Notes: generated from the sequence alone by a model not told the origin. A DNA stretch of 64,000 nt from Roseateles aquatilis (GCF_002205645.1 NZ_NIOF01000007.1:62001-126000); one strand, 5' to 3'; shown: positions 17,361-26,652, numbered from the stretch's first letter. Numbers and translations: made by a program.

Positions 17361-17888
17361 ATGTCCCAGCCGCCCCTGATCACCCCGTCGCCCGCGTGCG
17401 CGACCTCCCCGCTCGATCCCCAGGAATTCCGTGCCGCGCTGGGCATGTTCGCGACCGGCGTCACCATCGTCACGGCACGCGCCGCCGACGGCACGCTGGT
17501 CGGCCTGACCGCCAACTCGTTCAACTCGGTCTCGCTGGCGCCGCCGCTGGTGCTGTGGAGCCTGGCCCGCCGCGCGGGCTCGATGCCGGTCTTCAGCCGC
17601 GGCTCGCATTACGCGATCAACATCCTGTCGGCCGACCAGAAGGAACTGGCGCAGCGCTTCGCGACCCGCGACATCGATCGCTTCGCCGGCGTCCGCTTCC
17701 GCGAAGGCTGTGGCGGCGCACCGGTGCTGGAGGGTTGCGCTGCCGTCTTCGAATGCGCCAACCGCAGCCAGTACGAGGAAGGCGACCACATCATCTTCGT
17801 CGGCGAAGTCGAGGCCAGCTCGCGCGTGGAACACGCCCAGCCGCTGATCTTCCACGGCGGCCGCTACTACACCGAACTGCCGATCTGA
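17361..17888 (+). CDS. Flavin reductase-like FMN-binding protein
   Basis: The product is 175 residues of the flavin reductase (split-barrel) family. It has the typical GMFATGVTIVTA start, the LTANSFNSVSLAPPLVLW flavin-binding region and a late GRYY motif. Relatives supply reduced FMN/FAD to two-component monooxygenases or act as such reductases themselves; no oxygenase partner is nearby. A GACAAT box at 17345-17350 lies 10 bases before the chosen ATG and overlaps an alternative in-frame ATG at 17349, so the downstream start with a leaderless or very short leader is preferred. Confidence 0.87.
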   Translation: MSQPPLITPSPACATSPLDPQEFRAALGMFATGVTIVTARAADGTLVGLTANSFNSVSLAPPLVLWSLARRAGSMPVFSRGSHYAINILSADQKELAQRFATRDIDRFAGVRFREGCGGAPVLEGCAAVFECANRSQYEEGDHIIFVGEVEASSRVEHAQPLIFHGGRYYTELPI

Positions 17889-17891
17889 GCA

Positions 17892-17932
17892 CCGGGGCCG
17901 GCCGCGACCGGTCCGCGGCCCACAGGCCCCGG
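17892..17932. terminator. Two-tier hairpin between convergent genes
   Basis: CCGGGGCC (17892-17899) pairs with GGCCCCGG (17925-17932). Inside it GGCCGCG (17900-17906) pairs with CGCGGCC (17914-17920), leaving a CACA bulge. There is no T tract, so it may act bidirectionally as a stem-stabilising 3' end rather than a classical intrinsic terminator. Confidence 0.6.
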
Positions 17933-17934
17933 GG

Positions 17935-19407
17935 TCAGGCGTCGCGCCCGACCGGCCAGAACGGCACCATGTCCCGCAAGGCCGGCCAGCGCCAGGCCAC
18001 GAGCGCCACGGTCAGGATCGCCGACCCGGCCACCGGCCACCACGGCGAGAACTCCATCATCACGCTCGCCATCGCGCTCAGGCCCATCAGCACCAGCATG
18101 CCCAGCGTCATCAGCGCCACATGCTGGCCCGAGGGCGCGCCCTGGCGCGACCAGTCGCGCCACATCAGCACGCCGCAGGGCAGCGCCACCGCCGCGAAGT
18201 GCAGGCCGATCAACGCCTTGCGCGACGCGCCCTCGGCGGCCTCGGGCGCCAGCGCCCACATCAACGTCATCATGCCGACGCCGACGGCCCACATCGCCAG
18301 GTAGTGGCCCAGCTGACGTCGCGCCAGCACCCGGTTCAGCGACGGTCCGCGCGGCATGCCAGGCACCAGCAACAGCAGGGCCTGCTCGTGCCGGGTCTGG
18401 TACAGCGTGCCGCCGATGCCGAACAGCGGCCCCATCAGCGAGCTCATCAGCCCGATGGACACGCCCGGCAACGCCCCCTGGATCGCCTGGCTCGCCCGAC
18501 CGGGCTCCACGACCAGGAGCAACACCGCCTCGCCCAGCAGCAGCGCCCCCAGCACCATGGCGGAGGATGAGCCGTACACCGACCAATGAAGCCCGCGCAG
18601 CGTGGCGACTTCGGCGCGCGCCGCCACGCTGTCGGCAGTCGGCCTGGCCGTGCGGAGCAGGTGGTCGAACCAGAACGGCCGGCCCCATTGGAAGAACCGC
18701 TTCAGCGCCATGCCAAGGCGTCCATCGGGCCAGCCGCCCTTGGCGCCGCCGTTCGTCATCATCACCTCCCGCAGCTGCCGCGCCGCCGTCCAGTGGCGCG
18801 CATGCGCGGTGCCGCCGTCCTGGAAGGTGCGCCACAGCAGCGCGCACAGGGCGATCATGACGAGGGCCGTCTGGACGATCGGCTGGCGCTGATGCCAGTC
18901 CGTCATCATGCCCAGAAACATCTGCCACGCCACCGTGCCGCGCAGCAGCGACAGCAGCACCGACGGCACCAGCCACATCAGGATCCACAGCGCCGGCCAG
19001 CGCAGCGCGGCGGCGAAGACCAGCATGGCGGCGCCGGCCACCATCGTCCACGCCAGCGCGTCGCCCATGACCTGGTGCATCGCCAGGCCCCCGAGCACCG
19101 CCAGCAGCAGAAACAGCGCCACCGCGGTCTCGCGCAGCTGCCGCACCTGGCCCGGCACGAGGCGCGCCGCCAGCGGATGGTTCTGACCGGCCAACGCCGT
19201 GGCGGCGGACCACCACACGAATTGCAGCCCGATCGCCGCGGCGATGAAGAAGGTCACGAACGCGGCTGAGGCTGAGCGCATCGTCGCCAGCGCCGTGATG
19301 CCCGCGAGCGGCAACAGCAGCCACCACAGCCGCCGCAGCTTGCGCCAGGTCACGCCCAGCACCGCCGCATGGCCGCCCAGCCCCGGGGACGGCAGCACGG
19401 CGCTCAT
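17935..19407 (-). CDS. ABC transporter membrane subunit (Ytr-type operon)
   Basis: The product is 490 residues with about ten to twelve hydrophobic helices spread over two halves and a soluble loop of about 80 residues in the middle. I recognise no specific family, but it overlaps the ATP-binding gene by four bases (ATGA), so the two surely form one ABC complex in the inner membrane. The GntR-ATPase-permease order resembles the B. subtilis ytr operon, which is induced by cell-wall-active antibiotics. The substrate is unknown. Confidence 0.75.
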   Translation of the reverse strand: MSAVLPSPGLGGHAAVLGVTWRKLRRLWWLLLPLAGITALATMRSASAAFVTFFIAAAIGLQFVWWSAATALAGQNHPLAARLVPGQVRQLRETAVALFLLLAVLGGLAMHQVMGDALAWTMVAGAAMLVFAAALRWPALWILMWLVPSVLLSLLRGTVAWQMFLGMMTDWHQRQPIVQTALVMIALCALLWRTFQDGGTAHARHWTAARQLREVMMTNGGAKGGWPDGRLGMALKRFFQWGRPFWFDHLLRTARPTADSVAARAEVATLRGLHWSVYGSSSAMVLGALLLGEAVLLLVVEPGRASQAIQGALPGVSIGLMSSLMGPLFGIGGTLYQTRHEQALLLLVPGMPRGPSLNRVLARRQLGHYLAMWAVGVGMMTLMWALAPEAAEGASRKALIGLHFAAVALPCGVLMWRDWSRQGAPSGQHVALMTLGMLVLMGLSAMASVMMEFSPWWPVAGSAILTVALVAWRWPALRDMVPFWPVGRDA

Positions 19408-20333
19408 TGCGTCAGCTCCAGGAAGAGGTCCTCGAGGTTCAGCGCCTCGCAGCGCAAGGTGGCGTCGCTCGCCGGCTGGCGATCGGGGAAGCGCACCAGC
19501 CAGCGCGACGATCCGCCGGCCTCGCGCCGACGCAGCACCTGACCGCCGTGCGCGGTCACGGCCGCGTCCAGCGCCGCCGCGGATCCGGCCAGCAAGCGCA
19601 CTTCCTCCGCCAGCGCGTCCTGCGGCGCCTGCAGCACGATGCGCCCGCCATGCAGGAAGGCGATGTTGAAGGCCACCCGCTCCAGGTCGGACAGGATGTG
19701 CGTCGAGAACACGACCGTGGTGCCGCGATCGAGCACCTGATCGACGAGCTCGCGCAGGAAGTCGCGCCGGCCGGCGGGGTCGAGGCTGGCGACGGGTTCA
19801 TCCAGCACCAGCAGGTCGGGCTCGTGCGCCAGCGCCCGCACGATCGACAGGCGCTGCTGCTGGCCCTGCGAGAGCTTGCCGATGGTGCGGTCGCGCGGGA
19901 TCTCCCAGCGCGACATCAGGCCGTCGACCTTGGCGTCGTTCCAGCGCGGATAGAAGCTGCGGAAGTAACGCAGCAGATCGCCGACGCTGAAGTCCTCGAA
20001 CAGCGCGGCGTGCTGGGGCACGTAGCCGAGCCGCTCGCGCAGCGCGTCGTCGGGCGTCATCGCCGGCTGGCCGAACAGCCGCACCTCGCCGGCCTGCGAC
20101 TCGCGCAGGCCGAGCAGCGTTTCCAGCAGCGTGGTCTTGCCGGCGCCGTTGCGGCCCAGCAGGCCCACGACCTGCCCGGGCTCCAGCGTCCAGTCCAGCC
20201 CTGACAGCACGCCGGGCTGGCCCTTGAAATCGACCCGCAGGCCGCTCGCCCGCACCGGCGGCGCGGTCAGCGCGTCGGCGCCTCCGACTTGCGCCGACGC
20301 GCTTCCCTGGCCGATCGTCAGTGTTTGATTCAT
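19404..20333 (-). CDS. ABC transporter ATP-binding protein
   Basis: The product is 309 residues. Walker A is GRNGAGKTT, the signature is LSQGQQQR, Walker B is LLVLDEPVASLDP and the switch histidine is in STHILSD. The first 25 residues are a variable extension and the last 80 form a C-terminal domain seen in BcrA/Ytr-like exporters. It overlaps its neighbours by four bases on both sides, so regulator, ATPase and permease are translated as one coupled unit. Export or signalling of an envelope-active compound is inferred from the operon type. Confidence 0.92.
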   Translation of the reverse strand: MNQTLTIGQGSASAQVGGADALTAPPVRASGLRVDFKGQPGVLSGLDWTLEPGQVVGLLGRNGAGKTTLLETLLGLRESQAGEVRLFGQPAMTPDDALRERLGYVPQHAALFEDFSVGDLLRYFRSFYPRWNDAKVDGLMSRWEIPRDRTIGKLSQGQQQRLSIVRALAHEPDLLVLDEPVASLDPAGRRDFLRELVDQVLDRGTTVVFSTHILSDLERVAFNIAFLHGGRIVLQAPQDALAEEVRLLAGSAAALDAAVTAHGGQVLRRREAGGSSRWLVRFPDRQPASDATLRCEALNLEDLFLELTQ

Positions 20334-20731
20334 CGCGACTCTCCCTTCTCTTCCAGCAGCGCCTTGAACAGCGCCAGGGCCTGCTCGGCCGGCAATTCCA
20401 GTTGATGCGCCTCGGCGGCGGCCTTCTCCAGCGTCGGCCGCAGCAACTCCACCCGCGACTTCGTCTTCATCGCTTTCTGATGCTGCTGCGCCACCACCAT
20501 CGACAGCCCGCGGCGGCGCTCCACCAGCCCCTCGGCCTCCATCAGCCCGAAGGCCTTGGAGATCGTCATCGGATGCACCGCCAGCGCCTGCGCCAGCTCC
20601 CGCACCGAGGGGATCTCCTGCCCCGCCACCAGCTGCCCGCTGGCCACGCGACGGCGCAACTGCTCCACCAGCTGGCGGTAGATGGGCTCGGTCGAACCGG
20701 GGTTGATGCTGAAGAACAGGTCGGATTCCAT
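20330..20731 (-). CDS. GntR-family repressor, YtrA subfamily
   Basis: The product is 133 residues. The N-terminal winged helix carries the GntR signature (EPIYRQLVEQLRRRV, IPSVRELAQALAVHPMTISKAF). The short C-terminal helical tail replaces the ligand domain of larger GntR proteins, which defines the YtrA group. YtrA-type proteins repress their own ABC operon. The gene is the first of three overlapping genes, and a perfect palindrome matching the YtrA operator style lies 38 bases upstream of its start codon. Confidence 0.9.
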   Translation of the reverse strand: MESDLFFSINPGSTEPIYRQLVEQLRRRVASGQLVAGQEIPSVRELAQALAVHPMTISKAFGLMEAEGLVERRRGLSMVVAQQHQKAMKTKSRVELLRPTLEKAAAEAHQLELPAEQALALFKALLEEKGESR

Positions 20732-20768
20732 CGGCGGGGCCTCGGTCGTCGGGGATGACGTTGGCTAA

Positions 20769-20809
20769 CGTGTACTAGTACAGTAGTACACGTGGATGGA
20801 GGCTGTCAA
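20769..20809 (-). promoter_or_regulatory. Promoter and palindromic operator of the GntR-ABC operon
   Basis: CGTGTACTA (20769-20777) and TAGTACACG (20784-20792) are perfect 9-base inverted arms around a 6-base centre. On the minus strand a consensus TTGACA -35 box sits at 20809-20804, and the palindrome occupies the -10 region and downstream. A bound repressor would block RNA polymerase. This is the strongest operator in the window and most probably binds the adjacent GntR protein. Confidence 0.8.
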
Positions 20810-20943
20810 TGGGGGCTTGCAGCCAGGGCGGTGGGACGCGAGTGCGCCGGCTAACGTTTCCCACCTGAAACACTCGGGCGCATGCCCGGGATCGGACCGG
20901 ATGGCGAAAGGGGCAGGCAGCGCGCCACCGCGCCGCTCGTCGA

Positions 20944-22323
20944 TCAGCCGGCCGGTCCGTCGGTCGGCCGGGGCCGCTGCGCCAGCAGGCGCTTGCGCAC
21001 CGCATGGATGTTGTTGCGCAGCGCGTAGAGCTCTTCGGCATAGGACAGCGGCACCGCAATGCGGTGCGTGACGCGGTCCAGCTCGTCCAGCTCGTCGAGC
21101 AAGGCCTCGCGCTCGCCGGTGCCGGTTTCCAGCTTTGCCTCCACCTCGCGCAGCCGCGCATACCAGCGGAACACGCGCGAGCGCACGCGGAAGGTGTAGA
21201 GCGGCGGCACCACGCGCGACAGCGGCAGCATCAGCACCAGCAGGCCGCCGACCACCAGCCACATGCGTTCCAGCAGATTGCCGGCCCAGAAGGGCAGGTA
21301 GCGCGCCCAGCCCGGCGGCGTGCCGTTGATCGCGCGGTCGCCCTCGGCGCTGACCGGCAGCTCGCTGGTGCGGGTGTTGGGGAAGTCGCGCGCGCCATTG
21401 AACCAGCCGGCCTCGCTGTGCTGGCTCAGCGCGGCCTGCGCGAACAGCTGGCGCAGCGCAGGGTGTGTCTGCTCGCGCGCCAGCAGCGCGGTGGTGGTGG
21501 CCAGCAGCGGCACGTCGTGCGGCGGCAAATCGGCCGCCAGGTCCACCACACCGCGCGGCAGCGTCACGGTGGACAGGAAGGGCAGATGGCGCGAGTAGGC
21601 CTCGTTCTGCTCGAAGGCCATCAATGCGATGGCCGGGTCGCGCAGCAGCGCGCGGATCAGCCCGGCCTGCGGCGCCGAGATCAGCACCGTGGCGTCCAGC
21701 CGGCCCTCGCGCAGCGCCGCGCCGGCGGCGTCGGGCGCCAGATTGGACAGCCGCAGATCGGTCGGCTTCAGCTGGTTCAGCGCCAGCAGCTTCTCGACGA
21801 TCTGCGGCACGCCGCTGCCGTCCTGGTCCACGTTGACTCGCAGGCCGCGCAGTTGGGCCAAGCGCTGCAGTTCACCGCCGGGCTGACGGCGCGCGATGGC
21901 GAGGTCGCGGCGATAGAAGATCCAGATCGGCTCGTAGAACAGGCTGCCCAGCGAGACGATGCCAGCCTCGGTATCGGCGGCCGGATCGGCCATGCCGCCG
22001 CGTACGAAGCCCACATCGGCCGAGCCCGCGCGCAGATGGGCCAGATCGTCCTGCGCGCCTTCGCTGGCGATCAGCTCGACCTGGATGCGCTCGCGCGCCA
22101 GCGCCTTCGCATAACCCTCGCCGAAGCCGGCGTAGGCGCTGCCGGCCGGGCCGGTGGCCAGCCGCACCTGCCGCGGCGGCTGCGGATCCAGCCACCAGTA
22201 GGCCGCTACCAGCAGGCCGCCGCCGAGCAGCAGCAACGGCCCCATCGAGACCATCATGTCGCGCAGCGTCTGCAGCAGCAGGCGCAGGCTGCGGGTGGCA
22301 TGCCATTGCTGAATCGGGGTCAT
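20944..22323 (-). CDS. TAXI-family TRAP transporter solute receptor, membrane-anchored
   Basis: The product is 459 residues. A membrane helix near residues 28-45 is followed by a TAXI solute-binding domain (LATGPAGSAYAGFGEGYAKAL, then GSADVGFVRGG and DQDGSGVPQIV). Near residue 345 a second helix follows, then a cytoplasmic-type helical tail of about 80 residues rich in charged residues. Ordinary TAXI receptors are free periplasmic proteins; this two-helix form with a C-terminal tail is a known variant found without TRAP permease genes, as here. It may sense rather than transport. The 152 bases upstream of the GntR operator side hold no gene. Confidence 0.85.
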   Translation of the reverse strand: MTPIQQWHATRSLRLLLQTLRDMMVSMGPLLLLGGGLLVAAYWWLDPQPPRQVRLATGPAGSAYAGFGEGYAKALARERIQVELIASEGAQDDLAHLRAGSADVGFVRGGMADPAADTEAGIVSLGSLFYEPIWIFYRRDLAIARRQPGGELQRLAQLRGLRVNVDQDGSGVPQIVEKLLALNQLKPTDLRLSNLAPDAAGAALREGRLDATVLISAPQAGLIRALLRDPAIALMAFEQNEAYSRHLPFLSTVTLPRGVVDLAADLPPHDVPLLATTTALLAREQTHPALRQLFAQAALSQHSEAGWFNGARDFPNTRTSELPVSAEGDRAINGTPPGWARYLPFWAGNLLERMWLVVGGLLVLMLPLSRVVPPLYTFRVRSRVFRWYARLREVEAKLETGTGEREALLDELDELDRVTHRIAVPLSYAEELYALRNNIHAVRKRLLAQRPRPTDGPAG

Positions 22324-22368
22324 CGCTTGCCATCCTGAGCGAGCAAGGTCACGGACCTGCCCGCAAGG

Positions 22369-23391
22369 TCAAAGTTGACGTGCTTCCGCACGGTGTCGAC
22401 GTGCTCCGCGGTGCATGGTCACCGGCGTGATGCCGAGCACGCGTTCCACCATCGCGGCGAGGAACCGGCTGGGCATCAGCTCGTCGGGGGTCGCATCCAG
22501 CCGCAGCCGAACCTTTGGCAGATTCGCGATCGTCAGGTCAATATCGCCGACCGCGTCCACGACTGGAGCCGAGTCCTCTTCGGCTTCGACGCCGGGCTCG
22601 GCCAGTGCTTCGACAGCAGGCTCCTCGCCGTCGTCTGGAAGCACGGCGTCGTCTCCATACTCCATCAGCACCAGACCGGTGGCGTGGTAGGCATCATCTT
22701 CCTGCCCAAGTTTGATCAGCAGATCGAAGAGCCATTCGGCGGTTCCCGGCTCCTCGCGCAAGATCACGGCGTTCAGCCCGAACATGAAACCCAGCGCCGC
22801 GAGGGGATGACGCAGTCGGAGGTTCTTCGCGTCGCCGTAGGACTCCTCGATGCGGTTGGGCGCGTTCTTGCCGAACGACGAATCCATGCGCTTCGTGGAA
22901 ATCAGGAGCTCCGGTCCGGTGGACCAATCCGTGATGATGACGTCCACCTGTTTGGTGTAGTTCTTCCCCAGGATGGAGGCGCTGGAAGCAGTCACGCCTT
23001 TGATGGCACTCTTGCGCTCCACCTTCGCCCGGACGGGCCCCGCCTCCTTGGCGGTGAGCTCTTCGAGGAGGTTGGCCACCGAGGACGGCAGGATGCGCGG
23101 ATGCGTCGGACGGGGCCAGGTCTGGTCTTTCCCGAAACCTGCGCGCCTGAGCTCGTAGCTGAGCCAGACGTCCAACGCCAGCGCCGGCACGCCGGACTGG
23201 GTATTCGCCTTCAGGAACAACGGCACGCCCAGCAACAGGCTCAGCGTGTCGTAGTCAGGCTGGAAGTGGCGCTTGCCCGAGGCGTCCTTGACCCACGGAT
23301 TGGTGTGCACGCCTTCGGGCGCCGCCCGATCGACGATTCGATCGAAGAGGGTCCACGCCTTTGCCTTTGCGGACTTCTCAGCTGCCACCGT
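22369..23391 (-). CDS. Putative type II restriction endonuclease
   Basis: The product is 340 residues and not a family I recognise. A segment near residues 150-180 reads as strand-Asp-strand then ELLISTKRM, compatible with a PD-(D/E)xK nuclease core (Asp in VDVIITDW, then E-x4-K). It overlaps the end of the methyltransferase gene, the classic arrangement of a type II R-M pair. GAGG lies 7 bases before a GTG at 23391; another in-frame GTG at 23427 would add 12 residues. The C-terminal part is acidic and flexible, then ends in a basic tail. Function is inferred mainly from linkage. Confidence 0.65.
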   Translation of the reverse strand, partial: TVAAEKSAKAKAWTLFDRIVDRAAPEGVHTNPWVKDASGKRHFQPDYDTLSLLLGVPLFLKANTQSGVPALALDVWLSYELRRAGFGKDQTWPRPTHPRILPSSVANLLEELTAKEAGPVRAKVERKSAIKGVTASSASILGKNYTKQVDVIITDWSTGPELLISTKRMDSSFGKNAPNRIEESYGDAKNLRLRHPLAALGFMFGLNAVILREEPGTAEWLFDLLIKLGQEDDAYHATGLVLMEYGDDAVLPDDGEEPAVEALAEPGVEAEEDSAPVVDAVGDIDLTIANLPKVRLRLDATPDELMPSRFLAAMVERVLGITPVTMHRGARRHRAEARQL

Positions 23392-25045
23392 GCGACCTCG
23401 CTTCTCTCCGACTTGCCAGCCGCTCACGTGCGGCTCTCATCCTGCCCATCTGCTCCACCGACAGCACGCGCCCGTCAATCAACAGCGCCCGGTCCACCAG
23501 ATCGACCGCGCCCAAGAGATCTCCCCTGGTCAGAAGATCGGCCACCGCGCTCTTCGCCGCGCGCAGCGCCGCCGCACGCGAGCGCACCAGCAGGCTGGAG
23601 GGCACCGCCCAGACATCGGCCTCCTTCGGCTCCAGCTTCAGGATGCCGCCGCCGTAGGCTCGGCCCACCATCTCGGCATGCATCAAGGTGGCTGAATTCA
23701 AGCTCGCCAGAGACAGTAGTTCGCGCCCGATATCCCGCTCGGCCTCGCGAAGGTAGACCCCGTGCACGGAGTTCAGGTGATAGGCCCCCGCTTCGTTCGC
23801 CACGAGCCGCGGCGTGTCCGCGTTCATGCAGGTCAGGAGCAGGTCGGCGGGCCGCACGAGCGGCACTCGGAACCACACTTTGCGCACGCGGCATTTGTAC
23901 GCCGTGTCGACCCCCGTGCGGTGTCCATCTTCGATGTAAGCCTGTGCCTCATTCGAGGGTTGCGTCCTCGGGTAGAAGAGCCGCGTCGACTGGCCGTCCT
24001 TGCCCAGCCTTGCCAGCAGCTCGGGCGTCAGATCGAGCCCGCGCAAATGCTTGCTCCCCGGCGGCGACAGCGGCAGCAACTCATTGGCTCGCAAACCCAG
24101 TTCCCTGGCCCGGGCGGGGGAGAGTGCGAAGTACTTGTTGTTGCCGGTGACGATGCCGAGGGTCGTATCGCCCCAGCTCTCCAGCGACGAAAAATGACTG
24201 CCGGACGTGAGCGCGCCCAAGGCGTCCAGGGCAGCCTCGTCCACGAGACTGCCCGTCCACTTGGCGGCCGGATCCGCTGGTTTCCATGACTGGCCGGCCT
24301 CCAGCGCCGCAAGGCTGGCCGCGTTCTTCGCCTGTCGGATCGTCGCGTGCCCGGCCGGGCCTTCACCATAACCCTCGGCCAGCAGAAGCACCACGTCGGC
24401 CTCGGCTTCGGGGAACACCTGTTCGGTGAACAAGACGAGCTCGACCCTCCGAAAGCGGTCGAAGAGGAACTGACGGACCGGCGCCGCGTAATTGACCGAG
24501 AGGAGTTCCGCGGGCAGGACAAGGCCGAGCCGCCCTCCCCGCTTCAAGAACAAGGCGGAGTGAACCGTGAAGGCGGCCCAGCTGGAGGCAAGTCCCGTGA
24601 GCGCGACTCCACCTCGAAGGGCCGCCTGGCGCGATTTCGCACGAGCCTCGCCCGAGAAGTTTTGATAGCGGATGTAGGGGGGATTCCCGATCACCGCGTC
24701 GTAGACAGGCTCAGGCGCGACGTCGAAAAAATCGCTTTCGCGCACATGGGCCTTGCCGCCTGATTCTCGAACTCGTTGCCGTGCGATCTTTGCGCTGTGC
24801 GCATGGATCTCGACACCGTCGACCTCAGGATCCGTGCTCTTGCGACGGCGCAGCTGGGCCAGTCGCTCAACCGCTGCGACGAGGAACGCCGCATCGCCGG
24901 CCGATGGCTCCAGGACCCGATCCGACCCGGTTTGGATCGCCCAATTCGCCAGGAACGCCGTGATGAGCGCCGGCGTAAAAAACGCCCCGCGTCCCTTGCG
25001 GAGGCCGGGCGTGTCGTTCGGGTGAATCAGGCTGGGAGAAACCAC
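23378..25045 (-). CDS. N6-adenine DNA methyltransferase (type II, gamma class)
   Basis: The product is 555 residues. The order of motifs is GAFFTP (motif X), LEPSAGDAAFL (motif I) and NPPYIRY (motif IV), all near the N-terminus, followed by a large target-recognition C-terminal half. This is the gamma order seen in M.TaqI-like N6-adenine methyltransferases. It protects host DNA from the nuclease encoded by the overlapping gene. The start is GTG at 25045. A TAGAAT box at 25056-25051 (minus) lies only 5 bases upstream, so the R-M transcript is probably leaderless. The recognition sequence cannot be read from the protein. Confidence 0.9.
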   Translation of the reverse strand: MVSPSLIHPNDTPGLRKGRGAFFTPALITAFLANWAIQTGSDRVLEPSAGDAAFLVAAVERLAQLRRRKSTDPEVDGVEIHAHSAKIARQRVRESGGKAHVRESDFFDVAPEPVYDAVIGNPPYIRYQNFSGEARAKSRQAALRGGVALTGLASSWAAFTVHSALFLKRGGRLGLVLPAELLSVNYAAPVRQFLFDRFRRVELVLFTEQVFPEAEADVVLLLAEGYGEGPAGHATIRQAKNAASLAALEAGQSWKPADPAAKWTGSLVDEAALDALGALTSGSHFSSLESWGDTTLGIVTGNNKYFALSPARARELGLRANELLPLSPPGSKHLRGLDLTPELLARLGKDGQSTRLFYPRTQPSNEAQAYIEDGHRTGVDTAYKCRVRKVWFRVPLVRPADLLLTCMNADTPRLVANEAGAYHLNSVHGVYLREAERDIGRELLSLASLNSATLMHAEMVGRAYGGGILKLEPKEADVWAVPSSLLVRSRAAALRAAKSAVADLLTRGDLLGAVDLVDRALLIDGRVLSVEQMGRMRAARERLASRREARSHGGS

Positions 25046-25227
25046 GCATCATTCTACGGGGCCTGTCGTCGAGGAGGCCGCGGTTCCACACACCCCACCG
25101 CAGGTGGAGCAAATGACGAGAGCCGAGCATGCCCCGCAACGGGGGTTGCCGCTGGCGCGTCAAACAACCCGCCGACAACCGCGTCAGGCCGGGCCTGGCG
25201 ACGATCGTCGGCGAGCGCGATCAACGA

Positions 25228-26097
25228 TCAGCGAGCGACCGAAAACGCACCTCGCTCATCCGAGAAGACGATCTCGACACGACGGTTCTGCTGCCTACCG
25301 CTCGCGTTGTCGTTGGAGGCGACGGGACGCGCTTCCCCGTTCCCGCGGGTATCGATGCGCTCGGCCGCGACGCCGCGCTGGACCAGCGCGTCGCGCACCG
25401 ATTCCGCACGCGCTCGCGAGAGCGTGACGTTGCTGGCCGCGCTGCCCACGCTGTCGGTGAATCCTTCGATCAGGATGCGCCGCTCGGGATGATTGCGCAG
25501 CGCGGAGGCCAGCGTGTCGAGACGGCTGTAGGCGCCTTCCTTGAGCGTCGCCTTGCCGGTATCGAACAGCACGTCCTGCAGCATGACCACCAGCCCCTGG
25601 GGCGTCGGCCTGGCCTGCATTTCCGCGAGCTCGCGCTGCAGGCGGTTGGCGCGCTCCGAGGCGGCCATGGCCGCGGCTTCGGCGGTCGCCGCCTGGCCTT
25701 GCGCCACTTGCGCCTGGGCCGTGGCCGTCTGCGCCTGGCGGGTCCGGACCTCCGCCCTCAGGCGTTCACGCTCGATGCCCGCCGCCTCGACCCTGGCGTC
25801 GGCGGCACGGGCGGCGCCCATGTTGATGGCGACCTGAGCGCGTTGAGCGGCCACGCTGGCGGCGCTGTCGACACTGGCCGGGTCGGCCCGTTCCTTCCAG
25901 GCGTTCTCGGCCCGGTCGAGGGCTTCGCGGGCCTTGGTCAGCTCCGCCGAGGCATAGCGGCCGACGTTGGGGTCGCTGTTGGCTTGCAGGTAGTCCCTCC
26001 TGGCCGCTTCCAGTCCGGTGTTGGGGACGGGCACGCTGGAACAGGCCGCAAGGGCCAATGCCGTGAGACCGCCAGCGAGGTTCCAAAGTTTTTTCAT
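25228..26097 (-). CDS. OmpA-family lipoprotein with DUF4398-like domain
   Basis: The product is 289 residues. Signal sequence and lipobox (LALAAC) end at Cys19. A helical DUF4398-like region ([20 protein letters not shown]) leads into a long Ala/Gln-rich coiled coil. The C-terminal OmpA/MotB domain has the LFDTGKATL start and the peptidoglycan-binding GFTDSVGS and NRRVEIVF motifs. It should be anchored in the outer membrane and bind peptidoglycan. AAGGA stands 6 bases before the ATG. It follows a second DUF4398 lipoprotein gene by 33 bases. Confidence 0.92.
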   Translation of the reverse strand: MKKLWNLAGGLTALALAACSSVPVPNTGLEAARRDYLQANSDPNVGRYASAELTKAREALDRAENAWKERADPASVDSAASVAAQRAQVAINMGAARAADARVEAAGIERERLRAEVRTRQAQTATAQAQVAQGQAATAEAAAMAASERANRLQRELAEMQARPTPQGLVVMLQDVLFDTGKATLKEGAYSRLDTLASALRNHPERRILIEGFTDSVGSAASNVTLSRARAESVRDALVQRGVAAERIDTRGNGEARPVASNDNASGRQQNRRVEIVFSDERGAFSVAR

Positions 26098-26130
26098 GAT
26101 GATTCCTTGATGTCGTCCGTCGCCGAGGGA

Positions 26131-26526
26131 TCAGCGGCCCGGGCCGCCGGCGCCGGGCTGGCGATTGAGCTCGTCGCGCAAGCTCGCCAGGCTGCGATCC
26201 AGTTCATCGGATGCCTTCTCCGAGCGATCGCGGGCGCCCTTGGACCGCGCAAGGGCCGCCGCGGCATCGGCCTCGTCGGCCTTGCGGCGGGCGAGCGCGT
26301 GATCGCCCTTCCTTGCGGCGTCCTGCGCCTCGGCCAGGCGGGCGCGAGCGATCGCCAGATCGGGCGAGTCGCTGTTGCCCAGGCTGGCCTGGGCCGCTTC
26401 CAGCGCGCCGCGGCTCTCGCCGAGCTGGCTCGCGGTTTCAACCTTGTTGGCGGCGCAACCGGTGGCTGCGATCGCGACGAAGACCGCCGCGGCCAGGACC
26501 CTGCGGGGGAGAGGCTGGTAAGGCAT
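26131..26526 (-). CDS. DUF4398-domain lipoprotein
   Basis: The product is 131 residues. A short signal peptide ends at a lipobox (IAATGC), so the mature protein is lipidated. The rest is a charged helix-rich DUF4398 domain (SDSPDLAIARARLAEAQDAARKG) with a Gly/Pro tail. The start is set at the ATG of MPYQPLPRR because the signal peptide begins there. It pairs with the OmpA-like gene downstream, which has the same domain plus a peptidoglycan-binding module. The two probably interact in the envelope. Confidence 0.85.
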   Translation of the reverse strand: MPYQPLPRRVLAAAVFVAIAATGCAANKVETASQLGESRGALEAAQASLGNSDSPDLAIARARLAEAQDAARKGDHALARRKADEADAAAALARSKGARDRSEKASDELDRSLASLRDELNRQPGAGGPGR

Positions 26527-26652
26527 GCATGGCTTTCGGAATTGACGATGTGTCCCTCGGGCAATCGCCGTACCTTGCCCGGCACGCCACTGCTTGGGCT
26601 CACTCGCCGCCGCGTCGGAACCCGTCAAGCGGCGAGCCCTCGCGCCTCGACG

